A program made the translations under genes and the position numbers. Positions 55,801-62,849 of a stretch of DNA of 64,000 nucleotides are shown in pieces. The first letter of the stretch is position 1; each line of letters begins with the position of its first letter. Source of the DNA: Triatoma infestans (taxonomy: Eukaryota; Arthropoda; Insecta; Hemiptera; Reduviidae). The stretch lies in contig JAAEAF010000377.1 in assembly GCA_011037195.1 (NCBI GenBank), positions 1 to 64,000 of the forward strand. The letters are read 5' to 3'. The notes beneath the pieces are model-generated. The model saw only the letters and a list, made by a program, of their open reading frames with translations. It did not search any database and had not been told where the DNA came from.

Positions 55801-58800
55801 TGATGTTGCGTTAGCTAACAGCTGGCTAGAAGGAGTTGATGATATCTGGAATAGAAGCGAGTCCCATCTCTTTCTACCTTCGATAGAATAAGATCTCTAT
55901 TTTGTTGATTTATAATTCGTTCTGAATTTGGCTTCTTTTACTGGAAATCCTCCAAGCTCGCTGGCTACTAACCCTGGTTCTAATCCGACAACTTCCATGA
56001 TACTCTTCCAAATAAATCTGATGCCATTCTCCAACGGCCAATAACACATCAGCGCTAACCCAACCGCTGCAATCTAACAGAATTATCGGCACATTAGGTT
56101 GCAGAGAGAGAGGTTCCTGGTTTGGTATAGTTGCATCTAACTGCATATCCATTTGGCCACTAGTGCTTCTTTCTTGTTCGGTCTCCATTGCTCCGCCTGT
56201 CTCTTTTCGTTCTGGTTCAGAGCGATGTGCACTTTCTTAATGAAAATCTCAAACGTGTAGGTAAAGTACCAAGCTGAGTGGTAGTAGGACTGAGTCCTTG
56301 ATGCTCGCTGATATTCACTGGCTGTTTAGGAACACCAAACAACTGATCTCTAGTTGCATTCGGTTGCAACAAATGAGGTAATGCTCGTGCCATTGGTATC
56401 ATGAATGGATCTGGTGGACTGCTGCCGAGCCACAATGTTGAGTCGGATCTCCGGAAAAACCGATGCCGCCTACCCTTTCCTGCTGTTCCAAGTGGTTCTA
56501 CTTCTTCCACAGGTTCTGTCTCCATAGCGACTGGTGATGGTGGCATATCGTCTTTGGCTTCATCGTTCTCATTTTCATCTGGCTGAGTCCATGTTTTAGG
56601 TAGTAGAGCTTCCTTTCGTACAGGATTCTGATCAGTACCAACCCTCAACAGGTAGATCAGAGCGTCAGACACGTATGCTATACGTCTGAAAGAAGGTACA
56701 TCCAGTACTGGTAATGAATCAGCATGTTCGGAGTTGTGACATTTCATCAATGACAAATAGTACATCAGCAACTCCCTTCGGGTAGACTAGCCTTCATTCC
56801 CACCATCACGATCCCTAGATGGTCTAGAAGAGTCAGAATTAGTGGTAAAACCAAAATCCTAGTTGAAGGAGCTGAAGAACTACTCCAGGACGATACGAAG
56901 ACTGTGTAGTAGACCTTGATGTACTTCCAGAAGTAGTATCACTAGTCGAAGGACCACCAGTTCCGCTATTACTACCGCTACCTCCGTTACCACTGTTCGA
57001 GCTTAAGCAACCTGAACCATGGTAGAGAGGATGATTTGGATGTGCAGGATCTGAAGCTGTCGTAAGAGAAGCTCCAAAGCGTAATCGGGATTCGGTTGAA
57101 TCCGTTACTGTCAAAAGCCAATCCCACGGTGGCTTTAACGGTCTTTCTACATAGGTATGTATAATTGGCACAGGTTGTTGTTGTGGTGCACTAACATTAT
57201 GTAAGCTGTCTAAAGGATCTGCAACTTGTCGAAGTAATAGCAAAACTACTAGCCAATCAAGCAGCTGTTGTACTCATGGTATCCCTATCATGGTTACTAT
57301 TGTTTGCCGAAAACGTGTTAGTTGAACGCCTCAATGAAGATAGATCAATGAATATCAATAAATTGCCAGAAGCTACTCTGAAACCATCTAATAATTTTGA
57401 ACCGGTGACTCTACTTCTAGTAGCCCATTGCATTGACTGAGGAGCAAGATTACTCCTTTGGCCCTGACCACTTTGTCCCGAACGTCTTTCTAACTGTTCA
57501 TCTCCAAGCACCGTCTCTTCGTGATCCAATCCTTCGCTTTCTCCATCATTTTCTTCATGCTGACTTGAATCACCACTTTCATCTTCTCTGAGCACAGTAG
57601 TAGGCGGGGTATTAGATTACATGCTGTGCAGTTTCTTGGTTACGCTGATCGCTGTCGCTTTCAGTTTTCACCAATAAATTTTCGCTTTCACTTTCCGCAC
57701 CTTCTCTTTCACTCTCAGTCTTACTGCCTTTCCTATCATTCGCTAGTGCTACTAAACTTTCTACCATTTTTTCCTGGATCTCATTTTTCTCATTTTTTAT
57801 TTCTTCTCTCTTTTCATCCCTGCCCCTTTTCAATTCCTCTTGGCTCTTCTTCATTTCGTTTATTATTTCATCCCAGCCCCTTTTGATTTCGTCCTGGCCC
57901 CTTTCTATTTTGTCTTTTATTTCTTTCATTACGTCCTGGCCCCTTTTTGCTTCCTCTCGCATTTCCTTCAAAAATGTCATCACTTCCTCCATTTCCGCGT
58001 TTGACTTCTGGTACTTACGGGCATATACTAATTGATACTAAACTGTTACCTGTTTAGAGATTTTATCCCACTTCTGACACCAAATGTAACTTTTTTCCCT
58101 CTAAACTAGCTGCTGCAACTAGTTTTAAGTGGGTTCGTTTAGATAAAATACTCTAAACTTCAATAAGAAAAACACCAATTTATTGTTTTACACAATAAAT
58201 TATAAATACAACACTTAATTAATTCACAGCTTAAACCAACAAAAGTTCACTTTGTTCACTTTTTATACACTTATCACAAATGCACACTTCGTTTGAAACA
58301 AGAATCTCTCCTAGACTCTCTGTTGTCCCACTATTTATACCGGTGGAGAAGAGTCTAGAACTTTCTCGATTCTTCTAGAGAGAGCTAGAGCGCCGCCAGC
58401 GCTTCCTAGCGGCCACTAGGAGAACTTGATGTACCTGCTTTCTCTCCTAGATGGCACCAGTGGCTGCGTTACAGTATGTTATATAAGAAGTATGTGCAGA
58501 AATTACCTAAACGCCATTGGTTTAATGGAATCAGTAAAAGCGAAACCACAGCAATTTGCAGGTTGAGGTCGAACCATGCAATTTGCGGGTCATACCTGCG
58601 TAGAACTAATAAGGGATCTTCCCCTTTATGCGCAAAATGGAAGGAAGAAGATTTTAAACATGCAGTAATGATCTGACCACATTATAAAAAAATGAAATGT
58701 TAGACAAACTTTACAAGTATTTAGATGTCTCTTTTCAAATGAAGAGATATTATTTTCTAGCTACATCTATGTTCTGAAATCTTTGGTAGAAATGACTAGT

Positions 58801-61109
58801 AAATATATAAGTACTTAAAAGTTACACCTGCTATTGATGAATGGATGATTTATGATTGGAGGAATGATTGTATAGTTTCATTATAGGTAAGGCTCGAGGG
58901 GGCTAGGAATATCGACTCCTCCGTCCATTGCAAATAGATGTACATATATAAAAAAGAAAAGTTTGGATATAATTTTCATAGGATGTGTATTGTTGCTGGA
59001 TGAATGAAAGGGTGTATATATTTAAAAGTATATATATATATATATAAGGTACATCTACATATATATATATAGGTATATGCTTATATGATTATATAAAGTA
59101 AATGCAGGTTTAGCGGGTTAATTCAGATATATCAATATAAATATATTTATTGGCATGAATGTGTTCGTTTAGGTTAGTCAGGTATGCATACTGTGTACGA
59201 ATAAGGTGCGGGGGGGGACCAATGCCGACCAGAGGTGGCGACTTCTGGTCGTGCATGATGTACATAATGTAAATATTGTACATAAATGGGAGCCACCGCT
59301 CTTGGTGGGCGGGCTAAACCGGGTTTGGCACCCCGGCATAGTGTGAGTGTATTGGATGAAAATAACGAAAGACGCTTTAATTTAAGCAAGAGATACAACT
59401 TTTAGTAAGAGGTTAAATTTTATTAGAAGGTAATAAACAGATAAACACATTGATAATGCTGGCTGCATGGCGAAAGTCAATACAAAAAAAAAAAACTTGG
59501 GTTGAGGGCCACTCAACAATAGCTGAACTTTTCTTATATAGAACAGGTGCAATGAAATCGCACATACCAAAGCAAAAGAGGCAATAAACATTTAGGTCCC
59601 CAATACTGGAAAGTTCTCAGATAAAAGAATTATTTCAAACATACTTATAATAGAGAAATCAAAAAGTCTTAAATTTTACACTTCTTACAATCAACAATAT
59701 CTAAATAACCAAGGTTTCTTGCCTGTAATGAAAGTAGACTAAGATTCAACCTCAACTTGCCCTTGAGCATTTAACTCGAATAGGAATTCTAGCAAATTCA
59801 GTGTGATCATGCTAACCGAACCAATCATCACTGCCAAACACCGTTCCTTGAATGTGTTAGTTACCAGACCGACAGGGACAAATTATGGAGTACTCTTGTA
59901 AAAACAAATGAGCATTTCAAGTTTAAAGAAAATCGTTGTAGCATTTTAGAGAAAACCACAACAAACTCAAAAACCTAATCTGTAAAGATGGTTACTTAAC
60001 TATTTTCTTAAAACTTGGAATTCTATGTTTTTTTTTTGTTTTTTTTCAATATTTTATGTTTCAATGTTTTATCAATGTTGTTAACGTATATTAATAATAT
60101 AAACGTACATTAGAGAAAAATAATGCTAACATTCCCCTAAAAATTTCCTCTAATCCCTTTCACTTGCCTATTCAACCCACTTTTATTTCTGTAGATGATT
60201 AAAGACAAGACACTAGTAACTTAATTTTCTTTTTTATGTTTCTGCGATGTAACAAATGTGTATGTTAAATTCTTTTTTTTTTTTTAAATTGTCTTTGTTT
60301 TCGTTATTATTATTCTGCATTTTACAGTATTATTAATGCATTGTGGTTCCTCAATGTATTGTTTTTTAGATTAAAGCCTTGATAAAGACAGGAAACTCTG
60401 TCGAAACGCATAATTGAATGTTTTTTCTTGACCGATCCTCACCTAATTTCTTCATAACTCAATTCCCCAGTACCTCCAAAAATCAATATTCCTGGGAAGA
60501 GTGTATTAATATTTTGCCGTTTATATAGTACAACCAGAAATTGTACTGAAGTGGATTTGAAAGGGAATCTGAAACGTAGCAGCTGTTCCCCCAGAAACGC
60601 ACAAAATAAATTTCCTGGAAAAATGATTCAAATAAATGTGATCGGCTTTATGCGTGTAGATGGTATAACAATTTAATTAGGTAGGTATTTTCTAGAAAAT
60701 TGCGAGTCGCAATTTCGGGAGTTGGATTTAAACCAAAAATTAACTAACTGTCAGCCATATGGTGAAGATGTCTAAACAGAATACAACTTTGGGCTTCCTG
60801 CGATTTTTCGTTTTTGTACAATGCACACATACAGATTATTCGTAAAAACACTTATTTCAAGAATCCTACAAAGCATACATTTTTTGTGAAATGTAATTTA
60901 GAAAAGTAAACACAGATTTATACAGAGCAAAGACTTCTGCTTTCTCTCAGGAGAGTGAGAGAAAGCAGAAGTGCAGACTTTTGACTCATCCAAGCCTTAG
61001 TCAAAGTATTAAAATGTAATATAACATGATTTTATTTCAGTGCATCCTGGATTAGCTGGCCATTAGCATTCCTATTTCAAGAGACTGGAACTAATGAACT
61101 TGCAGTTAG
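31660..61109 (+). CDS. Hdc: Histidine decarboxylase gene, 11 exons, 3' end not placed
   Basis: Exons at 31660-31860, 31950-32063, 32157-32208, 33612-33682, 35889-36125, 38398-38795, 38895-39036, 41861-42026, 44620-44690, 44799-45019 and 61041-61109 join in phase to about 580 codons, all with AG/GT borders. The product is a PLP-dependent group II decarboxylase that turns histidine into histamine, the photoreceptor transmitter of arthropods. Landmarks: PLP-stacking His193 (SKEAHSC), Asp273 (HVDAAYAG), PLP lysine 305 (NPNKW), loop Tyr334, and Ser354 in PLSRRFRS, where DOPA decarboxylases have Gly. The segment after the core ([20 protein letters not shown]) also fits arthropod Hdc. The frame ends at a donor site (phase 2), so at least one further exon is expected. 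Tyrosine decarboxylase and Ddc are less likely because of Ser354 and the [11 protein letters not shown] region. Confidence 0.9.
31950..32063 (+). CDS. Hdc: Hdc exon 2
   Basis: Encodes [20 protein letters not shown] to GFSW, the conserved substrate-pocket segment. The intron before it is only 89 bp and its acceptor (GGGGAATAG) has a weak pyrimidine tract. The donor is GTGAGT. Confidence 0.92.
32157..32208 (+). CDS. Hdc: Hdc exon 3
   Basis: A 52-bp exon encoding [17 protein letters not shown]. Acceptor GTCCAG, donor GTAAGT; it ends in phase 1. Confidence 0.92.
32209..33611 (+). other. Hdc intron 3
   Basis: A 1.4-kb intron. No repeat or gene is recognised in it with confidence. Confidence 0.6.
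33612..33682 (+). CDS. Hdc: Hdc exon 4
   Basis: Encodes [20 protein letters not shown] followed by GVIQ. Acceptor AACAG, donor GTAAGT; it ends in phase 0. Confidence 0.92.
33683..35888 (+). other. Hdc intron 4
   Basis: A 2.2-kb intron containing a tRNA-derived SINE at 34306-34490. The ORF at 33875-34246 is not recognised. The rest is AT-rich without supported features. Confidence 0.55.
34306..34490 (+). repeat. tRNA-derived SINE in Hdc intron 4
   Basis: The head (34311-34376) resembles a decayed tRNA: GTTATTAGCATGGACTTG followed by the RNA polymerase III B-box GGTTCGAGTCC at 34357-34367. The body carries CCCCATCGGCGACATCTAAT and GGACGTTAAGCCAG, a type of block common in arthropod SINEs. It is not a functional tRNA, because the acceptor stem does not pair. 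Confidence 0.6.
35889..36125 (+). CDS. Hdc: Hdc exon 5
   Basis: A 79-codon exon from [20 protein letters not shown] to RGATLRQ. It contains the cofactor-binding TSASE and the PLP-stacking His in [14 protein letters not shown]. Acceptor TTTGCTAG, donor GTACGT; phase 0. Confidence 0.95.
36126..37133 (+). other. Hdc intron 5, first part
   Basis: About 1 kb of AT-rich sequence before the dispersed repeat copy B. No recognised feature. Confidence 0.5.
37134..38216. repeat. Dispersed repeat family, long copy B (with SINE inserted)
   Basis: Aligns with 24535-25385 from AAAATCTGGTGTGAAACACT through the paired AAAAACGCACTTCCGG and AAAAACGTACTTCC blocks to TTTTTCGTTTTTGAGCTATG. A SINE at 37642-37850 interrupts it. 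A CA repeat lies at the end (about 38197-38214), where copy A has GACACGCACGC. Confidence 0.75.
37642..37850 (-). repeat. tRNA-derived SINE inside dispersed repeat copy B
   Basis: The + strand reads TTTGGCGCAACAGCCCGTGA at its left end. The minus strand begins CCAGCACCACTCGCCTTTGG and contains a clean anticodon-like arm (CTCGC, seven-base loop, GCGAG) and a T-arm GGGGTTCGATTCCC. Copy A of the dispersed repeat lacks this block, which proves it is an insertion. Confidence 0.8.
38398..38795 (+). CDS. Hdc: Hdc exon 6 (PLP lysine and substrate-specificity serine)
   Basis: The largest exon, 132 codons plus 2 bases. It holds [27 protein letters not shown] with the PLP lysine, [14 protein letters not shown] with the catalytic loop tyrosine, and [11 protein letters not shown] with Ser354. 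Acceptor CTACCAG, donor GTAAAA. Confidence 0.95.
38895..39036 (+). CDS. Hdc: Hdc exon 7
   Basis: Encodes [20 protein letters not shown] to VCNDVK after a shared Arg codon. The intron before it is 99 bp. Acceptor TTACCAG, donor GTAACT; phase 0. Confidence 0.95.
39037..41860 (+). other. Hdc intron 7 with LINE remnant
   Basis: A 2.8-kb intron. The middle (about 39680-40830) holds an antisense LINE remnant. The rest is AT-rich with no supported gene. Confidence 0.55.
39680..40830 (-). pseudogene. RNase H-bearing LINE remnant in Hdc intron 7
   Basis: Minus-strand pieces such as [20 protein letters not shown] and [12 protein letters not shown] resemble the RNase H domain of I-group LINEs, where a 'SDSQAAI' motif is expected. 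The frame is badly decayed and ends are uncertain. Confidence 0.45.
41861..42026 (+). CDS. Hdc: Hdc exon 8
   Basis: Encodes [20 protein letters not shown] to AQNATEEDV. Acceptor ATTATTACAG, donor GTATGT; phase 1. Confidence 0.95.
42027..44619 (+). other. Hdc intron 8 with Jockey-like LINE remnant
   Basis: A 2.6-kb intron. A decayed LINE on the opposite strand occupies about 42780-43945. Short ORFs at 42323-42653 and 43885-44169 are not recognised. Confidence 0.55.
42780..43945 (-). pseudogene. Jockey-like LINE 3' half, antisense in Hdc intron 8
   Basis: Reading the minus strand: [13 protein letters not shown] (RT motif), [20 protein letters not shown] at the active-site region (usual Asp pair altered), [27 protein letters not shown], and [17 protein letters not shown], the usual order in Jockey ORF2, followed by a C-terminal [15 protein letters not shown] end near 43010. 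There are several shifts. Confidence 0.75.
44620..44690 (+). CDS. Hdc: Hdc exon 9
   Basis: Encodes (D)[20 protein letters not shown] to KEQ; the Asp codon is split across the intron. Acceptor TAATTACAG, donor GTAATT; phase 0. The intron after it is 108 bp. Confidence 0.93.
44799..45019 (+). CDS. Hdc: Hdc exon 10
   Basis: Encodes [20 protein letters not shown], then [20 protein letters not shown] and an acidic tail with [13 protein letters not shown]. The donor GTAAGT begins at 45020, so the apparent TAA at 45021 is intronic. The exon ends in phase 2. Confidence 0.92.
45020..45839 (+). other. Start of the 16-kb Hdc intron 10; possible LTR-like stretch
   Basis: Within it, 45590-45612 has GCTGTATATATACAGAGTC, a TATA-like palindrome, and AATAAA follows at about 45708. 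That spacing could be a promoter and polyadenylation signal of a solo LTR, but no second copy or clear ends were found. Confidence 0.35.
45840..48345 (+). pseudogene. Jockey-like LINE, decayed, in Hdc intron 10
   Basis: ORF1 pieces ([20 protein letters not shown] near 45877) are followed by an endonuclease ([20 protein letters not shown] near 46337, then [13 protein letters not shown] near 46710) and reverse transcriptase ([50 protein letters not shown], and later [14 protein letters not shown] near 48255). The longest open part is 47466-48002. Many stops and shifts occur. The end is near a SINE at about 48380. Confidence 0.8.
48380..48455 (-). repeat. tRNA-derived SINE head, antisense
   Basis: On the minus strand: ACTCAGTAGTAGCGCGCTGG, then GAGGTCCCGGGTTTAAGTCC. 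These are an A-box-like and a B-box-like region with the spacing of a tRNA. It closely follows the LINE above. Confidence 0.55.
48456..50242. other. Hdc intron 10: dispersed-repeat fragments, no gene
   Basis: Partial copies of the dispersed repeat family appear at about 48780-48830 and 48950-49200 (GGAAAAATGTTCAAAACCAA, TAGTTAGTATACCAAGT). A possible tRNA-like block near 49750-49860 is too weak to call. Otherwise AT-rich. Confidence 0.5.
50243..52757. repeat. Minisatellite of 72-bp units, about 35 copies, in Hdc intron 10
   Basis: Tandem copies of a unit with GTGTGGCTGGATGTTAGAAC, GTTGATTGGTGATATG, TTTAATGGCGAAAA and a variable end. Two subtypes alternate irregularly: one ends AAAACTATTCTAATATTTGA and one AAAAGTGTTCTAAAATTTGA. 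A multi-unit block with the rare variant GCTTTAATGGCAAAAAGTG occurs at about 50431-50610 and again at about 51700-51885, roughly 1.27 kb apart, showing larger duplications. No ORF spans the array. Confidence 0.95.
52758..53449. other. tRNA-like fragment and pyrimidine-rich sequence
   Basis: Near 52797-52825 the + strand reads GCGTTGGTCTAGTGGCTAGC, an A-box as in tRNA-derived SINEs; no B-box follows. From 53220 to 53450 the sequence is T/C-rich low complexity. Confidence 0.4.
53500..54430 (+). pseudogene. LINE ORF1 (gag-like) with zinc knuckles, broken
   Basis: The longest open pieces are 53722-53997 ([20 protein letters not shown], then [18 protein letters not shown]) and 54166-54369 ([12 protein letters not shown] and [11 protein letters not shown]). 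The first fits the RNA-binding region and the second the CCHC knuckles of I-element-type ORF1. Several frame breaks. Confidence 0.7.
54720..55271 (+). pseudogene. LINE ORF2 RNase H domain, first part
   Basis: The open frame 54735-55049 gives [17 protein letters not shown] (first Asp), [13 protein letters not shown] (Glu) and [14 protein letters not shown] (third Asp). Then, after shifts, [20 protein letters not shown] and [13 protein letters not shown]. RNase H removes RNA template during retrotransposition. The sequence stops at the LTR element and resumes at 58474. Confidence 0.8.
55272..55644 (-). repeat. 3' LTR of LTR retrotransposon 2
   Basis: 373 bp, TGTAACGTTTTTCCCTC to GCTGCGTTACA. 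It contains TTTATACCGG and other matches to the partner LTR, but lacks the AGCGGCCACTAGGAG stretch present there. Confidence 0.93.
55645..55799 (-). other. Link between captured UBR5 segment and 3' LTR
   Basis: A short stretch with a serine/asparagine-rich reading ([20 protein letters not shown]; the ORF at 55743 begins [20 protein letters not shown]) leads to the polypurine tract. It may be more UBR5 sequence or element sequence; I cannot tell. Confidence 0.4.
55648..55657 (-). promoter_or_regulatory. Polypurine tract of LTR retrotransposon 2
   Basis: The minus strand reads AAGAGGGGAG three bases before the 3' LTR, the expected site for plus-strand priming. Confidence 0.7.
55800..57611 (-). 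pseudogene. UBR5: Captured UBR5 (hyd) segment, intronless, frameshifted
   Basis: Minus-strand frames in order: [32 protein letters not shown] and [14 protein letters not shown] (57595-57257); [20 protein letters not shown] and [13 protein letters not shown] (57243-56839); [39 protein letters not shown] and [15 protein letters not shown] (56771-56217); then [20 protein letters not shown] with KEAKFR, and [15 protein letters not shown] up to about 55800. All are collinear with the UBR5/hyd ubiquitin ligase upstream of its PABC/HECT end. About 1.8 kb of coding sequence has no intron, pointing to capture from mRNA. At least four frame changes show it is no longer translatable as one protein. The family call is from memory but the motifs are distinctive. 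Confidence 0.88.
57612..57992 (-). CDS. Gag-like coiled-coil ORF of LTR retrotransposon 2
   Basis: A 126-codon ORF from ATG 57992, beginning 73 bp inside the primer-binding site. It is almost entirely Lys/Glu/Arg coiled coil with repeats of the form KRGQDxx[15 protein letters not shown] and ends with an acidic tail. N-terminal coiled coils of this type occur in gag proteins of insect LTR elements. The capsid, knuckle and protease regions are missing; the captured UBR5 sequence begins directly after its stop. Confidence 0.65.
   Translation of the reverse strand: MEEVMTFLKEMREEAKRGQDVMKEIKDKIERGQDEIKRGWDEIINEMKKSQEELKRGRDEKREEIKNEKNEIQEKMVESLVALANDRKGSKTESEREGAESESENLLVKTESDSDQRNQETAQHVI
58065..58082 (-). 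promoter_or_regulatory. Primer-binding site resembling tRNA-Leu
   Basis: Two bases inside the 5' LTR the minus strand reads TGGTGTCAGAAGTGGGAT, the complement of a tRNA-Leu 3' end (usual form has one base different). It marks the start of minus-strand DNA synthesis. Confidence 0.8.
58085..58473 (-). repeat. 5' LTR of LTR retrotransposon 2
   Basis: 389 bp, TGTAACTTTTTTCCCTC to GCTGCGTTACA, nearly identical to the other LTR over most of its length. Confidence 0.93.
58474..58760 (+). pseudogene. LINE ORF2 C-terminal part after the LTR insertion
   Basis: The open frame 58476-58676 gives [40 protein letters not shown] and EDFKHAVMI, then a stop and CPHY-like codons would follow in the family. 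It is the typical segment after RNase H in I-group LINEs and directly continues the frame cut at 55271. Confidence 0.75.
59029..59076. repeat. (TA)n microsatellite
   Basis: Alternating TA blocks interrupted by AGGTACATCTACA, near the 3' end of the LINE. Confidence 0.8.
59101..60932. other. Hdc intron 10, last part: repeat fragments, no gene
   Basis: It holds a GC-richer block of unknown origin at 59195-59345, dispersed-repeat fragments at about 59910-60000 and 60600-60840 (GATTTTTCGTTTTTGTACAA), T-rich tracts, and a short stem motif at 60377-60409 resembling those in the palindrome at 16.3-18.9 kb. Confidence 0.5.
60377..60409 (+). other. Stem motif resembling a hammerhead core
   Basis: CTTGATAAAGACAGGAAACT followed by CTGTCGAAACGC can fold GACAG/CTGTC with the order CUUGAUAA, stem, GAAAC. 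Hammerhead ribozymes have CUGAUGA, stem, GAAA. The G of GA is missing, so activity is doubtful. Similar motifs lie at 16378-16414 and 18755-18790. Confidence 0.4.
60933..60972. repeat. Perfect 17-bp hairpin 68 bp before an Hdc acceptor site
   Basis: ACTTCTGCTTTCTCTCA, loop GGAGAG, then TGAGAGAAAGCAGAAGT. The stem is perfect. It lies in the intron just before exon 11 and contains a pyrimidine tract. Confidence 0.85.
61041..61109 (+). CDS. Hdc: Hdc exon 11 (last placed exon)
   Basis: Joined to exon 10 in phase, the codons read [20 protein letters not shown] and LAVR. Acceptor TTTTATTTCAG is strong, donor is GTAATC, and it ends in phase 2. The 16-kb intron before it makes this assignment less certain than the core exons, but phase and splice sites agree and a hydrophobic C-terminal segment is plausible. 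Confidence 0.65.
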
Positions 61110-62089
61110 GTAATCTATATTAACGATTTGACATTTATGCATTTATTGATTTTTACCTTCAACAGCAAATTTTATTCTTGTATCGCTTTTTTAAAATTCG
61201 TGACAGCTTTTCCAAATTCATTAAAACCTTTGCTAATTAAATTTAAAACTTTCTTGGGATATGATCTAATGAAGATAATATTAGAGAAGACACCTGAATT
61301 ATGGTCGGACGGATCATATCCTGCATGTGATCATATCATCCACATATTCAAGAAAGAATGTTTTTGAAATCTGGGGTACGACTTTCTCTTTCCGCAATTA
61401 TTTCAACTGGTCTTTTTTCTTCAAACATTAAATTTGTATTAAAGGTCTAGTCGTCCTTAATCCATGAATTTAGAAGGTGTTGACGGAGAACAGTTCATTT
61501 TATCTGTATGTCATTAGGACATACATCAGGCAACGCCTCTAACAAACCTAACGGAACTTAAAATAGCAATCTGGAGTTAAGCCTAGTTACAGATACTACG
61601 GAACCAACCGAAATAATTTTGTCTACAAAAAAATAGTATCAAAACTGCTAGGTTTACATATCCGCAATTAGTAATAATAATAGTGTAAGTGAGCTAGGAG
61701 ATGGGAAAGGGAAACACAATAAACGGCTCTAGTAAAAAAAAATACATATAATTAAATGAAGGAAACAACTCCGTTTACATAAAATAAAAGAAATTCTTAA
61801 CTTAATACAAACAAGATTTACCTATCCAGCTTAATTTAGTGATAAACTAAAGAGAGTCTCTCTCCCTTTAAATAAGTACGCACAGTACGACTCTGCCAGT
61901 GTGGGCGAGGTAAGGAATGCAGCAACACTCTGGTTCAACAACTATCTCAGCCAGCATCACAGGCCATACAGGCCGCTCCATATACCCACACCACAGCCGA
62001 GCTGGCAATCCTCACTCCATCCACTTACAATAGTGTGTTTATTTTCAACCAAAAATTACAGTAGATGATAAAAATAACGAGCTTGAATA
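61110..62089. other. No recognised gene
   Basis: The ORF at 61128-61367 is not recognised and does not continue Hdc in phase. The remainder is AT-rich. No stop-bearing final Hdc exon was found. Confidence 0.5.
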
Positions 62090-62830
62090 CAGGGGCTGAA
62101 CAAAGGAAGATCTGTGACTTTAGAGGGTTTAGCCATAGTGTACTGAATGCTTCTGCATGGTGGAAGAGTGGCAGGGAGAAGTTAAATAGGTGAGGTTATT
62201 TTCTGATAGTCAAGCTGAACTAAAGCTGTGCTGGAGCTCTAAATTAGTGGGTGAATGCAAGAGAAGACTCAATGGCCTCGCTCAGAGGAATAGAGTGGAG
62301 CTATACCCGGATATGCAGGTACAGAGGGTGGACGAGGCCAAAGTAGGATCCTCATTTCTGTTTTGTGTCCCGATGCAGCAGTAGCCGTCATTAAGCAATT
62401 TTGCATTAGGGAAGTCAACAATGCAGGAATAGGGAACTGGAAAAGCAATGGAAGGCACGGAAGCGTGTCTTCAGGCTAGGAGATTTATAAAGGGCATAAG
62501 ACCGAGAGGACTTGAAATATTTTCTCTCCCCGAGTAAAAGATATGATTGAGAGTTGTGGTAGATGTATTGGCTGGACACTCTTGGGTAGCCAATCATTGA
62601 CCCAAAATAGGGAGGGCGCCTAGCCTTTGGTGTCAGAATTGTGACGAAGGAATCAGGGAAACCGTGTACCTACGTTAGTGTCCCCATTTCACTAATACGA
62701 GGTTCTGCATATTTGGGAAGGCAACAATCTCAAGGGCATGTTTGGGGGAGTTGGAAATTAAAAATATTTTAAGATATTGTAGTTAAAGAGGCAGATTGCT
62801 GGGTGAGGCTGCTTAGGAGCGATTTTTTTT
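62090..62830 (+). pseudogene. RNase H and zinc-finger end of a LINE ORF2, decayed
   Basis: 62190-62384 gives LFSDSQAELK (RNase H) and ECKRRLNGLAQRNRVELY, where 'WIPGHAG' would follow in relatives; AKVGSS then resembles the end of RNase H. Around 62640-62760 the frame gives CPHFTNTRFCIFGKATIS, the zinc-finger end. Frameshifts throughout. Confidence 0.7.
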
Positions 62831-62849
62831 TTGGTGGGGGATAAGAGCC

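Larger units (their letters stand above)
55272..58473 (-). mobile_element. LTR retrotransposon 2 carrying a captured UBR5 segment
   Basis: LTRs lie at 55272-55644 and 58085-58473, both starting TGTAAC and ending GTTACA, with GTAT on both outer sides (55268-55271, 58474-58477), the 4-bp duplication usual for Ty3/gypsy. It is on the minus strand: primer-binding site 58082-58065, polypurine tract 55657-55648. The interior is only 2.4 kb. It encodes a gag-like coiled coil and then a decayed host UBR5 segment; no protease, RT or integrase is seen, so it depended on helper enzymes. The LTRs are close to each other except for one 15-16 bp gap and a few substitutions. Confidence 0.93.
53450..59100 (+). 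mobile_element. I-group LINE, internally deleted, with LTR retrotransposon inserted
   Basis: ORF1 pieces (53500-54430) are followed after a short gap by the RNase H end of ORF2 (54720-55271). An LTR retrotransposon interrupts at 55272, and the LINE resumes at 58474. Endonuclease and most of reverse transcriptase are missing. Ends are approximate: the left one is hidden in T-rich DNA and the right one in a TA-rich stretch. Confidence 0.7.

Noticed and set aside
57612..57992. Host coiled-coil gene
   Set aside because: Its position between the primer-binding site and the captured segment, in element orientation, fits gag better than a host gene.
61128..61367. 79-codon ORF just after Hdc exon 11 as a final exon
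   Set aside because: No acceptor places it in phase with the exon 11 donor, and its sequence resembles no Hdc C-terminus I know.
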